This document shows positions 36,487-44,140 of a stretch of 64,000 nucleotides of DNA, in pieces (the stretch's first letter is position 1; every line of letters starts with the position of its first letter). The notes below the pieces were generated by a model, which saw only the letters and a list, made by a program, of their open reading frames with translations, did no database searches and had not been told where the DNA came from. The position numbers and the translations under genes were made by a program. Source of the stretch: Deltaproteobacteria bacterium (GTDB lineage: Bacteria; Myxococcota; Kuafuiibacteriia; Kuafuiibacteriales; Kuafuiibacteriaceae); the NCBI GenBank assembly GCA_016703535.1, contig JADJBV010000001.1:6376001-6440000 (forward strand), given 5' to 3'.

Positions 36487-37491
36487 ATGGATCTCAATCC
36501 GACTCGCCCCACTTTCGACTTCATCCCGATGGGGCCGGGCGCAGGCCCCTTGACGAGTCCCTCGACTTTCGACGACTCAAGAAGCATGTACATCGAAATG
36601 GTGCGGCAGGTCGTCGAGGAGGCGGTTGCTGTTCATGCGGCCGCGGAGAAGAAGACCATCTCCGATGTTCTGAAGGAAGTTCGCGAGCACATCGACGCAA
36701 CAGCGAGGGAACATCAGAAGGACGAACCGGCAATCGACTATCAGAATGCGCTGTGTCGGCTTGGCTACCTCTACCGCCACGCTCCCGCAAACGCGACGTT
36801 GTTCGAGCGCGTCCTTCGTGATTGTCCAGACTTCCTGCTCAAGATTAAAGAACGCAACGGAGCGCGGTTGCACGTGTGCTCGGTTGGCGGGGGACCTGGC
36901 ACCGAACTCCTTGGGCTCTCGAAGTTCTTACTCAGGCGGCCCGAGCTTGCGCCGAGCAAGATACAGTTCACGGTGTTGGATCGGATCCCGCAATGGGCAG
37001 AGACCTGGCAGCGCCTGGCCGATGCCGTCGAGGACCAGTTCAAAAAAGCGCCGACGGGCGCCAAGCCGAGCATTGCTCCCTCGTTCCTGCCCATGGATGT
37101 GTGCGATCCGACCTCATACAAGAGCTACGCCTATCATTTCAGCACGGTCGACATTGTGGTCTTCAACTACTTGTTCTCGGAGAACAAGACTCGCTTGGCG
37201 GCGGCAGCGGAAGCGGCCCGCCACTTGCTCAACTCCAGCCCGGTGGGTGCTTTGTTCCTATTCATCGATCGCCACGAAGCAGACGGACAGCTCACAGAGG
37301 CCGTGAGAGCAATGATCCCGACGACTCCTCCTTGCACGGCCAACCTGTTTGGAGGGACGATCGATCGGGACGAAGACCGGAAGGCGATGGGCGACATGTT
37401 GATGGGAGCTTTGGGCAACCCACGAGTGAAGTTCTTCACGGACAACTACCGTGACCCAACGGCTTTTTGGACGGCGATTCGGCGCACATGA
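36487..37491 (+). CDS. SAM-dependent methyltransferase-like protein of the island
   Basis: 334 residues from the ATG at 36487; the frame is open further up but reaches the kelch junction. A helical N-terminal part (residues 30-125) precedes a Rossmann methyltransferase fold with motif I VCSVGGGPGTELLG (130-143), an acidic VLDRIPQW loop (motif II) and VDIVVFNYLFSE near 210 (motif IV region). No DNA-methylase DPPY/NPPF motif is present, so the target is more likely protein, RNA or a small molecule. The stop overlaps the next start by ATGA, so it should act with the DUF1848 protein. Codon use is less G/C-biased than that of the flanking host genes. Confidence 0.75.
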   Translation: MDLNPTRPTFDFIPMGPGAGPLTSPSTFDDSRSMYIEMVRQVVEEAVAVHAAAEKKTISDVLKEVREHIDATAREHQKDEPAIDYQNALCRLGYLYRHAPANATLFERVLRDCPDFLLKIKERNGARLHVCSVGGGPGTELLGLSKFLLRRPELAPSKIQFTVLDRIPQWAETWQRLADAVEDQFKKAPTGAKPSIAPSFLPMDVCDPTSYKSYAYHFSTVDIVVFNYLFSENKTRLAAAAEAARHLLNSSPVGALFLFIDRHEADGQLTEAVRAMIPTTPPCTANLFGGTIDRDEDRKAMGDMLMGALGNPRVKFFTDNYRDPTAFWTAIRRT

Positions 37492-38411
37492 TCATCTCCG
37501 CCAGCTACAAGACTGACATCCCTGCGTTCTACGGAACGTGGTTTCGAAATCGCCTTCGTGCCGGGTTTTGCAAGACCGTCAATCCGCTCAATCGCGATCA
37601 GCACTCCACGATTTCACTGAAGCGGTCTGACGTCGAAAGCTACGTCTTCTGGACGAAGGGTCAGGGACCGTTCTTGCCGGTGCTCGATGAGCTGCATGAG
37701 GCTGGCTTCCCGTTCATCGTTCAGTACACGATAAACGGCTACCCTCGGGCTCTTGAAACGCGAGTTAGCGACTCGGATCGGGCCGTCGAACAAATGCAGG
37801 TGGTCTCACGTAGGTTCGGTCCCCGAGTAGCTGTCTGGCGCTACGACACCATCGTGCTCTCGTCATTGACCGATTTCGCATTCCATCGAAGGAACTTCGA
37901 ACGGCTTGCTGAAGCTCTCTCCGGAACAACGGACGAAGTCGTCGTCTCGTTTCTTCAGCTCTACCAGAAGACGAAGCGCAATCTCGACGAAGCCGGACGC
38001 GTGGAAGCGTTTGAATGGTGGGATCCAACGGTGGAAGAGAAGAGGGACCTGCTTTCTGCCCTGGCGCAGATCGCTGCTTCAAATCGAATGCGACTCACCA
38101 TTTGCACGCAACCGGACCTTGTCGTGGCCGGTGTCGGGGAGTCTCGCTGCATTGACGGTGAGCGCCTGATGGACTTGGCCGGTGGACGATTCCCGGCGAA
38201 GGTCAAAGGCATGCGGGAGGGCTGCGGCTGCTACGAGTCGAAGGACATCGGCGACTACGACACGTGCCCACATGGATGTGTCTACTGCTACGCCGTTCGC
38301 GATCGAGACCTCGCGCTGAATCGGTTTAAGGCTCACGATCCGGAAGGCGAGTACCTGTTTCCCGTTCAGCCCCCGAAGCCGGCGAGGCAGCTGCGGTTGT
38401 TCGGAGAGTAG
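37488..38411 (+). CDS. DUF1848 protein, radical-SAM-like with Cys cluster
   Basis: 307 residues from the ATG overlapping the methyltransferase stop. The N-terminus MIISASYKTDIPAFYGTWF and VFWTKGQGPFLPVLDEL with the FIVQYTINGY strand are DUF1848 signatures. Near the C-terminus five cysteines lie at 246, 248, 260, 264 and 267 (GCGCYESKD, CPHGCVYCYA). The last three have CX3CX2C spacing, as in radical SAM [4Fe-4S] sites. DUF1848 proteins have this cluster at the C-terminus rather than the N-terminus. Reaction and substrate are unknown. A shared role with the coupled methyltransferase is likely. Confidence 0.85.
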   Translation: MIISASYKTDIPAFYGTWFRNRLRAGFCKTVNPLNRDQHSTISLKRSDVESYVFWTKGQGPFLPVLDELHEAGFPFIVQYTINGYPRALETRVSDSDRAVEQMQVVSRRFGPRVAVWRYDTIVLSSLTDFAFHRRNFERLAEALSGTTDEVVVSFLQLYQKTKRNLDEAGRVEAFEWWDPTVEEKRDLLSALAQIAASNRMRLTICTQPDLVVAGVGESRCIDGERLMDLAGGRFPAKVKGMREGCGCYESKDIGDYDTCPHGCVYCYAVRDRDLALNRFKAHDPEGEYLFPVQPPKPARQLRLFGE

Positions 38412-38484
38412 TGCGGTCGCCCCCACGACCACTCAAGCTGGGTCGAACGCGAGGAGCGTCCTCAGGTGTGACCGCGGCTGTTAC

Positions 38485-38578
38485 CGCCAGGGCGACTTCG
38501 AGCGACTTGGGTGGACAGCGTGAGACGCTCACCCTCAATGTTTGCGCGTATTTCCAAGTCGCTTCGGTCGCCCTGGCG
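38485..38578. repeat. Long inverted repeat with nested hairpin between convergent genes
   Basis: Arms 38485-38510 and 38554-38578 pair over 12 + 9 perfect bases (CGCCAGGGCGAC and GCGACTTGG with their complements), separated by a 5/4-base bulge. The 43-base loop contains its own stem AGCGT-GAG-ACGCT. It sits between the DUF1848 and ThiC-like gene ends. It could be a bidirectional terminator (no T-run follows), a structured RNA, or a small MITE. Elsewhere in 38412-38939 I see no gene with protein-like composition. Confidence 0.7.
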
Positions 38579-38939
38579 CCTTTCCCAAGGTTGAAGTCGC
38601 GAGTTCGGTTCTCGTGTCCCGCTCTCGTATACCCCCGAAATCTTAGGTGGTTCGAACGACGCGCAGTCGCTTCGATCCCCCCATTTCGGTAGCTCCGAAC
38701 CTCCGAACCCGGTCCTCCAGCGATGGAGCGGGGAGCGGGCGCGCTCCACGCTCGAGAAGTACAAGGGGTGGCGAGAACGGGATCGGGGAGGCGCAGACGA
38801 TCGTCGCGGTGGGTGGTGCAAGCTACGTTGCGGCGCGGTTGTCGGCGCAGATTGGTGGGCCGGAGGGCAAGACGATCCTCGGCATCCGTCTACCCAAGCC
38901 CAGAACCTGTCGAGTTTTCGCAGGCCGTCCCGACTCAGA

Positions 38940-39995
38940 CTAAAGCGGACAGGTCGTCCCGCACCGAGAGCAGCCGGCCGTCTGCTTTCCGTCTACACAG
39001 GTTCGGTGTTCTGCTCGCCACTGCACAGCGGCCTCATCGGCCGCCGTCTCGTCTAGATTGTGCAGGTCAATAATGTGGGCAGCGACCCGGGCCGCGCGAA
39101 CCGCCTCCAGCGTGGATTCGAGGCTCGGGATGCCTCCTGTATGCTCCTCGCGCGTCACGGCCGCAAGCACGTGGGCTGCTCCGTGAACACCCATCAGAGT
39201 GGCGCCGATAGCGGCCGACACATGGTCCTGTCCGTCCGCCGCGTCGGTAGGAATGGGGCCCAAGGGCATGACTGGGAAGCCAGCAGGAGCTAGGATCGAA
39301 GCCACTCTCAGGATGTCCCGCGGTCGAGCATGACCAGGTGACTCAACAATCACGCTTGTTCCGCTTCGCACGAGCTGTGAAGCGAGGTCCAACTGGGCCG
39401 CGATCTCTCCTAGTTGCGCTTCATCCAGCGAGTCAAAGATGTTCGCCGAGCGAAAGGACGCCCCGAGGCTCAGCGTCACGCCCCGGCGAGCTGCCTCCTC
39501 TGCCAGCTTCGGCATGATGTCCTGGTAAGCGTTGCCTCCGTCTCCGCGAAGTAGGAGGTCGTTGATGACCAATCCGCCCCCTCGGGAAGTCCACGGAACA
39601 CGTCGCCGACGCGCTAGGCGAACCAGCTCACGAGTCGGGGTCGGATGAATCGTCAGGAGGCCGGCACCTCGTTCCATCTGCTCGATGGCTCTATTGAGTA
39701 AGGCAGAACGATCAATCTGGCCCGATGTCGAGACAGCGGAATACACGGGCAACGTCGCGGCGACAAAGCCATATGAAACTATGCACTCCAGGAGCGGTTC
39801 GTTCGACGCAACAATCGATAGATCGGATACGATATCGGGACCGACTTCCATCTGTGCAAGCGCGTCAATTTTTGCTCGCTGGGATCCGAAGTCGCGAATG
39901 TGGCTAGAGCCGACCAGGGCCATCACTGACGTTCGAATCCCAGGACCTACCGCGACGCTCGGGAGCGCTCGCCGCCCTAGCAAGGCAACAGTCAT
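38940..39995 (-). CDS. ThiC-like radical SAM protein coupled to a SIR2-STALD gene
   Basis: 351 residues from the ATG at 39995, which overlaps the SIR2-STALD stop by ATGA. It aligns along its length with ThiC (phosphomethylpyrimidine synthase): GPGIRTSV (17-24), ATLPVYSAV, TSRGGG (136-141), SLGASFR (176-182), VESPGH (217-222), LGPIPTDAADGQDH (245-258) and VTREEH (280-285). The last two contain the histidines that bind the metal in ThiC. The C-terminal cluster motif is CSRCGTTC (342, 345, 349): CX2CX3C, one residue shorter than ThiC's CX2CX4C. ThiC proteins are 430-630 residues with an extra N-terminal domain, missing here. No other thiamin gene and no thi-box leader is nearby. A housekeeping role is unlikely; a defence or signalling role is inferred from coupling. 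Confidence 0.85.
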   Translation of the reverse strand: MTVALLGRRALPSVAVGPGIRTSVMALVGSSHIRDFGSQRAKIDALAQMEVGPDIVSDLSIVASNEPLLECIVSYGFVAATLPVYSAVSTSGQIDRSALLNRAIEQMERGAGLLTIHPTPTRELVRLARRRRVPWTSRGGGLVINDLLLRGDGGNAYQDIMPKLAEEAARRGVTLSLGASFRSANIFDSLDEAQLGEIAAQLDLASQLVRSGTSVIVESPGHARPRDILRVASILAPAGFPVMPLGPIPTDAADGQDHVSAAIGATLMGVHGAAHVLAAVTREEHTGGIPSLESTLEAVRAARVAAHIIDLHNLDETAADEAAVQWRAEHRTCVDGKQTAGCSRCGTTCPL

Positions 39996-41365
39996 TTGAG
40001 GCTCGCTTCCACGCACCGAACCACGTCGGCAGCGCTGACACGGCCACTTCTCGCCTTTTCTAAGTAGGCTGGATCGATTTTCTGGAGCAGCCCGGCTACG
40101 CCCGGCTCATCGAGTTGCAGCGCGGCCAGACCCTTGCGTTGGATTGGCACAGGAACGATTTGGCACCGATGGGCGCGCGCAACCTCCAGTTCCGCGGCCG
40201 TGCCCATGCCTCCATCAAACACAACCATCGTCCTGGCGGCGGCAAAGAGGCCTCCACGGTATCGCTTGAGATCGTCGAGGAGTGACCTGTCGTTTGAAAA
40301 TGCAGGCCTTATTGCATAAGGATTCGGAAAAATCCTAATGCGCTGACGCAGGTCGGTTTGTCTTCGAAGGCAAGCATCGCCGAAAGCGTTGACGGCATGG
40401 CGGCCAATACCCTCGGACTGGCCGTCCAGAAGCACAATCGCCGGATCGATTTCGGAGAGCTTTGCTCCCACCAGTGCCGCAAGGTCAGTCGCACGACGAG
40501 CAGCCTTATGCCCACCACTTACGAACACGGCCCGGTCCCGAGCTCGGAGGGCTAGATTGTCGAATACGTGCTGGATTTCATCGTATCCTTGGACGATCGC
40601 ACAACGAATTCCAACCCGCATGAGATCCTCGGTCCAGAGTGCCTGGCGCTTCGCGTCTTCAGCACTGCTGGCTACCTTAAGCAGCATAAAATGTTCGCGA
40701 GTCGCGCGTTTGGCCAACCTCCTTGCTTGAACCAGCGCGGTTGAGATGCTGGAATCCCGATAGCCATAGCCAGCAAACAGGAAAGTTTTGTGGAGCAAGT
40801 CGTGCTGGAGGCGCTGCACAAAACTGGGCCGACGAGCCGCAAATTCCTCATAGTCGTCGGTCGTGATGATGAGGTCGTTGGGCGAGCTTCGCTCGATGCA
40901 TCCATGCACCTTCAGTATTTCAAAGTCATCAGCGAGGACATCCTGCGTAAAGTCTTGATCGTCAATCCGCACGACAACCCTCCGGTGTGCCATCGAGTCC
41001 TCAAGAAGACGATCGAAATTTGTGGTCCAGACGGTATCAATCGGAGTGAGCCGCAGGGCGGCGTGGTAGGAGTTTGGAAGAAGTCCGCGATTTAGCTTCG
41101 CTCTAAATGCCGCGACCAGGGGACCACGATTGCCCTTGTCGGCATTTACCAAATGCTGTGCGATCAACGGTAAGTCGTCGGTCTCCTTCAGGTCCAACCC
41201 GATCCGCCTCGCGTGCGGCTTCAATAGACCAAGCCAACTTGGCGCATTCGACTTGGCGGATATCCCGGATCCCAAAAAGTACGCGCCCACACCGGCCGCG
41301 ATTGCCTGAGCCATCCCATCAACCACGTAGGAGAGATCGACTCCAACCGACTTTGGTTCAGCCAT
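39992..41365 (-). CDS. SIR2-STALD protein, Thoeris ThsA-like
   Basis: 457 residues from the ATG at 41365, chosen for GAGGGAGA upstream; an ATG at 41401 is possible. The N-terminal SIR2-like domain has FLGSGIS (30-36), TTNFD (114-118), KVHG with the candidate catalytic His154, and FAGYGYRDSSI (197-207). The C-terminal part is a STALD (SLOG/LOG-like) domain: FVSGGHKA (281-288) and FDGGMGTAAE (383-392). This two-domain layout is that of ThsA in Thoeris, where a TIR protein makes a cyclic ADP-ribose signal that binds STALD and switches on NAD+ destruction. No TIR gene is in the window; instead a ThiC-like gene is translationally coupled to it. SIR2 key residues look intact. Confidence 0.9.
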   Translation of the reverse strand: MAEPKSVGVDLSYVVDGMAQAIAAGVGAYFLGSGISAKSNAPSWLGLLKPHARRIGLDLKETDDLPLIAQHLVNADKGNRGPLVAAFRAKLNRGLLPNSYHAALRLTPIDTVWTTNFDRLLEDSMAHRRVVVRIDDQDFTQDVLADDFEILKVHGCIERSSPNDLIITTDDYEEFAARRPSFVQRLQHDLLHKTFLFAGYGYRDSSISTALVQARRLAKRATREHFMLLKVASSAEDAKRQALWTEDLMRVGIRCAIVQGYDEIQHVFDNLALRARDRAVFVSGGHKAARRATDLAALVGAKLSEIDPAIVLLDGQSEGIGRHAVNAFGDACLRRQTDLRQRIRIFPNPYAIRPAFSNDRSLLDDLKRYRGGLFAAARTMVVFDGGMGTAAELEVARAHRCQIVPVPIQRKGLAALQLDEPGVAGLLQKIDPAYLEKARSGRVSAADVVRCVEASLK

Positions 41366-41485
41366 TCCGTTTCGTCTCCCTCGCTGTTTGCGCCGGCTCA
41401 TTGAACGTGACCGCCGTCTCCGTCCGCCCCATGCCTCTTCTGTTCAAACAGGCGCGACGAAATCTTAAAAGCAAGCGGTCACACA

Positions 41486-42319
41486 TCAAGTCGCAGTGCC
41501 AAAAAGCCCCAGTTGTTTCTCGGGAGGAATCGGGAGGACGCCGACGATCACCCACGGGTTGGGAGCGACGAAATGGAACTGCTGCGTTGTTCCGAGGAAA
41601 AAGTGGAGATCGGTCTGCAGGAACTCGTCGAAGTACTTCTTGTGCACCTTGGCCAAGGCCGTTGGCTCGTCACCATTTGCGCGCCTGAGGCAGTTCCAGT
41701 AGAGCGCCCCTGCCTCCCAATCGAGCACTTGAAGATCGCTCTGCCGCCCTGCAGCGTCTTCGAACCGGTACGTGAAACTATAGGGCAGCTTGTCGATGAC
41801 CTTGAATGTCTCGCGCCAAGTGTTGTCCGCAAAGAGGTCATACTGCTTTGTCGCCTCGCGCATCTGCTTGACCCGCTCGGGGTCCCAAACACGCTCTTCG
41901 ACTTCGGAGTAGAAATCCAGAATCTTTGATGGCCTGAACACTGCGAGTGACGCCGTGTTCGCTTTCGCACTTGCGATCAAATCGTCTAAACGGTCGTAGA
42001 CGCGAGCGGTTTCCAACAGGATACGCCTCCGTGCACCCCAATTGTTGCTAGTGTCGATGTGATCGACCGCGATCAGCTCGTGCTCATCAATTGGACGGAA
42101 GGTCTCCGGTCTCGGGTCGGATGGATTGCGAGCAAGGCGACACTCGAGCCAATCATACTTGTGGTACTGCTCTTTCTGATCCAGGCGCCGGAACGGAACC
42201 GGGTAGATGCGGACCCACGACCCATCTTCGCGGACTCCAGCAGTGCACACGGTCTCCCCGTACTTCCGGGACAGCGTTGGGTAGGTCTTGACCGTGATCA
42301 GGACACGCTCTTTGTTCAT
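41486..42319 (-). CDS. Conserved hypothetical protein, usual partner of DUF488 genes
   Basis: 277 residues. The opening ITVKTYPTLSRKYGETVCTA with GSWVRIYPVPFR belongs to a conserved family that I recall as commonly encoded beside DUF488 genes; that arrangement is present here, 6 bp after the DUF488 stop. The rest is mixed alpha/beta, ending in PPEKQLGLFG. No catalytic motif is recognised. The family is frequent on accessory islands. It is followed by 120 bp before the SIR2-STALD start, a gap that could hold a second promoter. Confidence 0.75.
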   Translation of the reverse strand: MNKERVLITVKTYPTLSRKYGETVCTAGVREDGSWVRIYPVPFRRLDQKEQYHKYDWLECRLARNPSDPRPETFRPIDEHELIAVDHIDTSNNWGARRRILLETARVYDRLDDLIASAKANTASLAVFRPSKILDFYSEVEERVWDPERVKQMREATKQYDLFADNTWRETFKVIDKLPYSFTYRFEDAAGRQSDLQVLDWEAGALYWNCLRRANGDEPTALAKVHKKYFDEFLQTDLHFFLGTTQQFHFVAPNPWVIVGVLPIPPEKQLGLFGTAT

Positions 42320-42325
42320 CTCGCC

Positions 42326-43258
42326 TCAAAGGTCCGTCGCGTGAAGGTCCTTTCCGAATTGTCGTTCCAGCGCCTCGGCGACGCAATGTCGGTGACACTG
42401 GGCCGGTAGGTGTTCGTAGCAAGTAAGGGCGACGCGGTCACCCGCACGGAACCAATCGCGCAGCTTCTTCAGGGCGCTGGTCTGCTTCGGTAACCAGTCG
42501 CGCACATACTCCCTGAAGAGCGCGTCGTAATCGGCTTGGGTATCAAGACTCTGGCGCTTCTCGGACGCGATGCCGAGTTCGGGAAGGTGCTCGTAGCGAA
42601 TCCCGACCGCGTCGCAACCTCGTGCGAGGCTGTTCTTGGAGAAGCCATATTTGCGGCTGATCGGGTTGCGGCGGACATCGCACAAAATCGTGGTGCCGTT
42701 CTTCAGGAGGAGGTTGAGGTAGGTATCAAGCGAATGACCTTCGTAGCCAATCGTCTGAACTGACGCCCGTTTTTGATCGACTCGAAGGGCAGCTATCTGC
42801 TTGAGCGCTATCGCGTCCCCTTTCAGGACGCGGGCAGCGATCTCACTTCGGGTGGCGAAGTACGGAAATCTCCGATACGTGTCGGCAACGAGCTCGTCAC
42901 CTCGCAATTTTTGGTATCGACGCGCAAACGCCGCCATCTGCATGTCGATCGTGCGACCGATGACGCCGCGGCCTTCGTCAGTGAGCTGCCAGGTGCTCTC
43001 GTCGTTCACTAGCAGGCCGCGCTCAACGAGCTTTCGTCGATCGGCGTACGACATGAACGAGAAGGCTCCGAACTTGTGCGGGACAAAGTCGTAGGGCGCT
43101 TCGGACGGGGACTCTTGGCAGTACAGGAAGAGCAGCTTTTGGAAGTCCAGCTTGCTCGCTTGGCCACCGAGAGCGTCGAGCAGCTGCAAGAGCTGCCGCT
43201 GACGAGCGGGCAGCGTCGTCGCGGTCTTCTCCAATGGTCGGGCCCGAGCAGCGGTCAT
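42326..43258 (-). CDS. DUF488 protein with N-terminal winged-helix-like domain
   Basis: 310 residues from the ATG at 43258, backed by AAGGGAA upstream; the longer open frame above it is non-coding in look. Residues 15-100 have QKLLFLYCQE, YDFVPHKFGAFSF and LVERGLL, a winged-helix-like domain common in this subgroup and resembling Panacea/SocA-type antitoxin domains. Residues 165-300 are DUF488: VQTIGYEGHSLDTYL, CDVRRNPISRKYGFSK, YEHLPELG and the C-terminal LTCYEHLPAQCHRH. DUF488 proteins occur widely on defence islands but have no settled activity. It is the first gene of the minus-strand run that leads to the SIR2-STALD/ThiC-like pair. Confidence 0.82.
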   Translation of the reverse strand: MTAARARPLEKTATTLPARQRQLLQLLDALGGQASKLDFQKLLFLYCQESPSEAPYDFVPHKFGAFSFMSYADRRKLVERGLLVNDESTWQLTDEGRGVIGRTIDMQMAAFARRYQKLRGDELVADTYRRFPYFATRSEIAARVLKGDAIALKQIAALRVDQKRASVQTIGYEGHSLDTYLNLLLKNGTTILCDVRRNPISRKYGFSKNSLARGCDAVGIRYEHLPELGIASEKRQSLDTQADYDALFREYVRDWLPKQTSALKKLRDWFRAGDRVALTCYEHLPAQCHRHCVAEALERQFGKDLHATDL

Positions 43259-43297
43259 CAACGTTTCCCTTGGCGCTTGAGTTTGGGGGAAGCGGTG

Positions 43298-43326
43298 CGA
43301 GATGCTCGGCGATCTCGGGCATCTCG
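43298..43326. promoter_or_regulatory. Inverted repeat upstream of the DUF488 gene
   Basis: CGAGATGC (43298-43305) and GCATCTCG (43319-43326) are perfect inverse complements with 13 bases between. The nearer arm starts 40 bp upstream of the DUF488 start codon, so the repeat overlaps the probable promoter or leader of the minus-strand island operon. A repressor operator or a leader hairpin are both possible. The remaining 43259-43419 shows nothing else. Confidence 0.45.
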
Positions 43327-43419
43327 GTCGACCCTCACCCTGCCGAACCCTACCAGCGCGATCCGCTGGAAACAACTGGGCAATCGAGACGGGAGACACA
43401 GGCCAAGCTTCGATCGCAA

Positions 43420-44073
43420 TCAATCTGCAGCGTGAGGCGGTGGGTTCGCAGCGACTTGCCGGTGCTGTGCCTCGCGGATGCTCACCAGGCTCCGCCGGAT
43501 GCAGGCGACCTCGCGCTCCCGGACGATTCGCGTCAGTTCGTCCGCGCGGTCGGGAAACTGTTGCGCTATCCAAACAGCCCCATTCTCCCAGGCCCCGAGC
43601 TCCCGTGCCAGATCGATGGGAGCCGTGCGCACCGCTTCCCGTAGGTCGACGAAGCTTGCAGCAAGGTCTGGATGAACTCGTTCAAGCTCAGACCAGGCGG
43701 CGTCAAAGGTCCGCGCGCCTTGATGTGCCGGCTTGAATCCTTGAAGGAGGTGGCCAAACTCGTGGAGCAGGTCCGCGATGATCTCCTGTGCACCTGAGGG
43801 CGGGGCGGCGTGAAGGTAGATCTTGCTCTGGTCCCACGACACCTTGCTCGTGGCACGAGGGTCCTTGAAAGGCCGCATCGACCAAACTTGTGCTCGCCAG
43901 CTCCGAGGATCCCAGATTCCAGCTGCCGCAAGCTCCGCGTCGCTGACATCCGCAGATTTCCGTTCTCCGACGACTTCGATTTCACGTTGGAGGGTGGTTA
44001 GCTCAGCCTCGAAGCGCTGGAGGTCGGGGACGTTCTCGAACAGCCTGTTTCGAATCTCGGCGGACGTGGCCAT
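43420..44073 (-). CDS. HEXXH-type metallopeptidase-like protein
   Basis: 217 residues. A zinc-peptidase motif LLHEFGHLLQG (HEFGH at 104-108) sits in the middle, with a possible third ligand Glu further on in AAWSELERVH. This resembles small ImmA/IrrE- or SprT-like proteases, but I cannot name the family. Upstream residues include a coiled stretch (FEAELTTLQREIEVVGE). No signal peptide, so cytoplasmic. It lies upstream of the DUF488 operon in the same direction with a 161-bp gap and may be a separate unit. Role on the island unknown. Confidence 0.65.
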   Translation of the reverse strand: MATSAEIRNRLFENVPDLQRFEAELTTLQREIEVVGERKSADVSDAELAAAGIWDPRSWRAQVWSMRPFKDPRATSKVSWDQSKIYLHAAPPSGAQEIIADLLHEFGHLLQGFKPAHQGARTFDAAWSELERVHPDLAASFVDLREAVRTAPIDLARELGAWENGAVWIAQQFPDRADELTRIVREREVACIRRSLVSIREAQHRQVAANPPPHAAD

Positions 44074-44100
44074 TGGAGCATTCTAGAGCCCCTAAGGCGG

Positions 44101-44122
44101 TGGTGCCCAGGCCGGAATCGAA
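44101..44122 (-). other. tRNA 3'-end-like fragment
   Basis: On the minus strand 22 bases read TTCGATTCCGGCCTGGGCACCA: a standard tRNA T-loop, 3' T-stem strand, acceptor strand and CCA. The 5' side of the T-stem and the rest of the cloverleaf are absent, and the acceptor strand seems one base short, so it is not a working tRNA. Such fragments are typical attachment-site remnants of islands that integrate into tRNA genes. I did not find a matching copy elsewhere in the window. Confidence 0.35.
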
Positions 44123-44140
44123 TCGCTTGTCCGGTTTGGG

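Noticed and set aside
38940..39995. Housekeeping thiamin synthesis gene thiC
   Set aside because: Too short, altered Cys spacing, no thi-box leader or thiamin neighbours seen, and coupling to a SIR2-STALD gene.
38940..43258. Complete classical Thoeris system
   Set aside because: ThsA-like protein is present but no TIR-domain (ThsB) gene was found on either strand.
44101..44122. Functional tRNA gene
   Set aside because: Only the 3' end is recognisable; D-arm, anticodon arm and 5' acceptor strand are absent.
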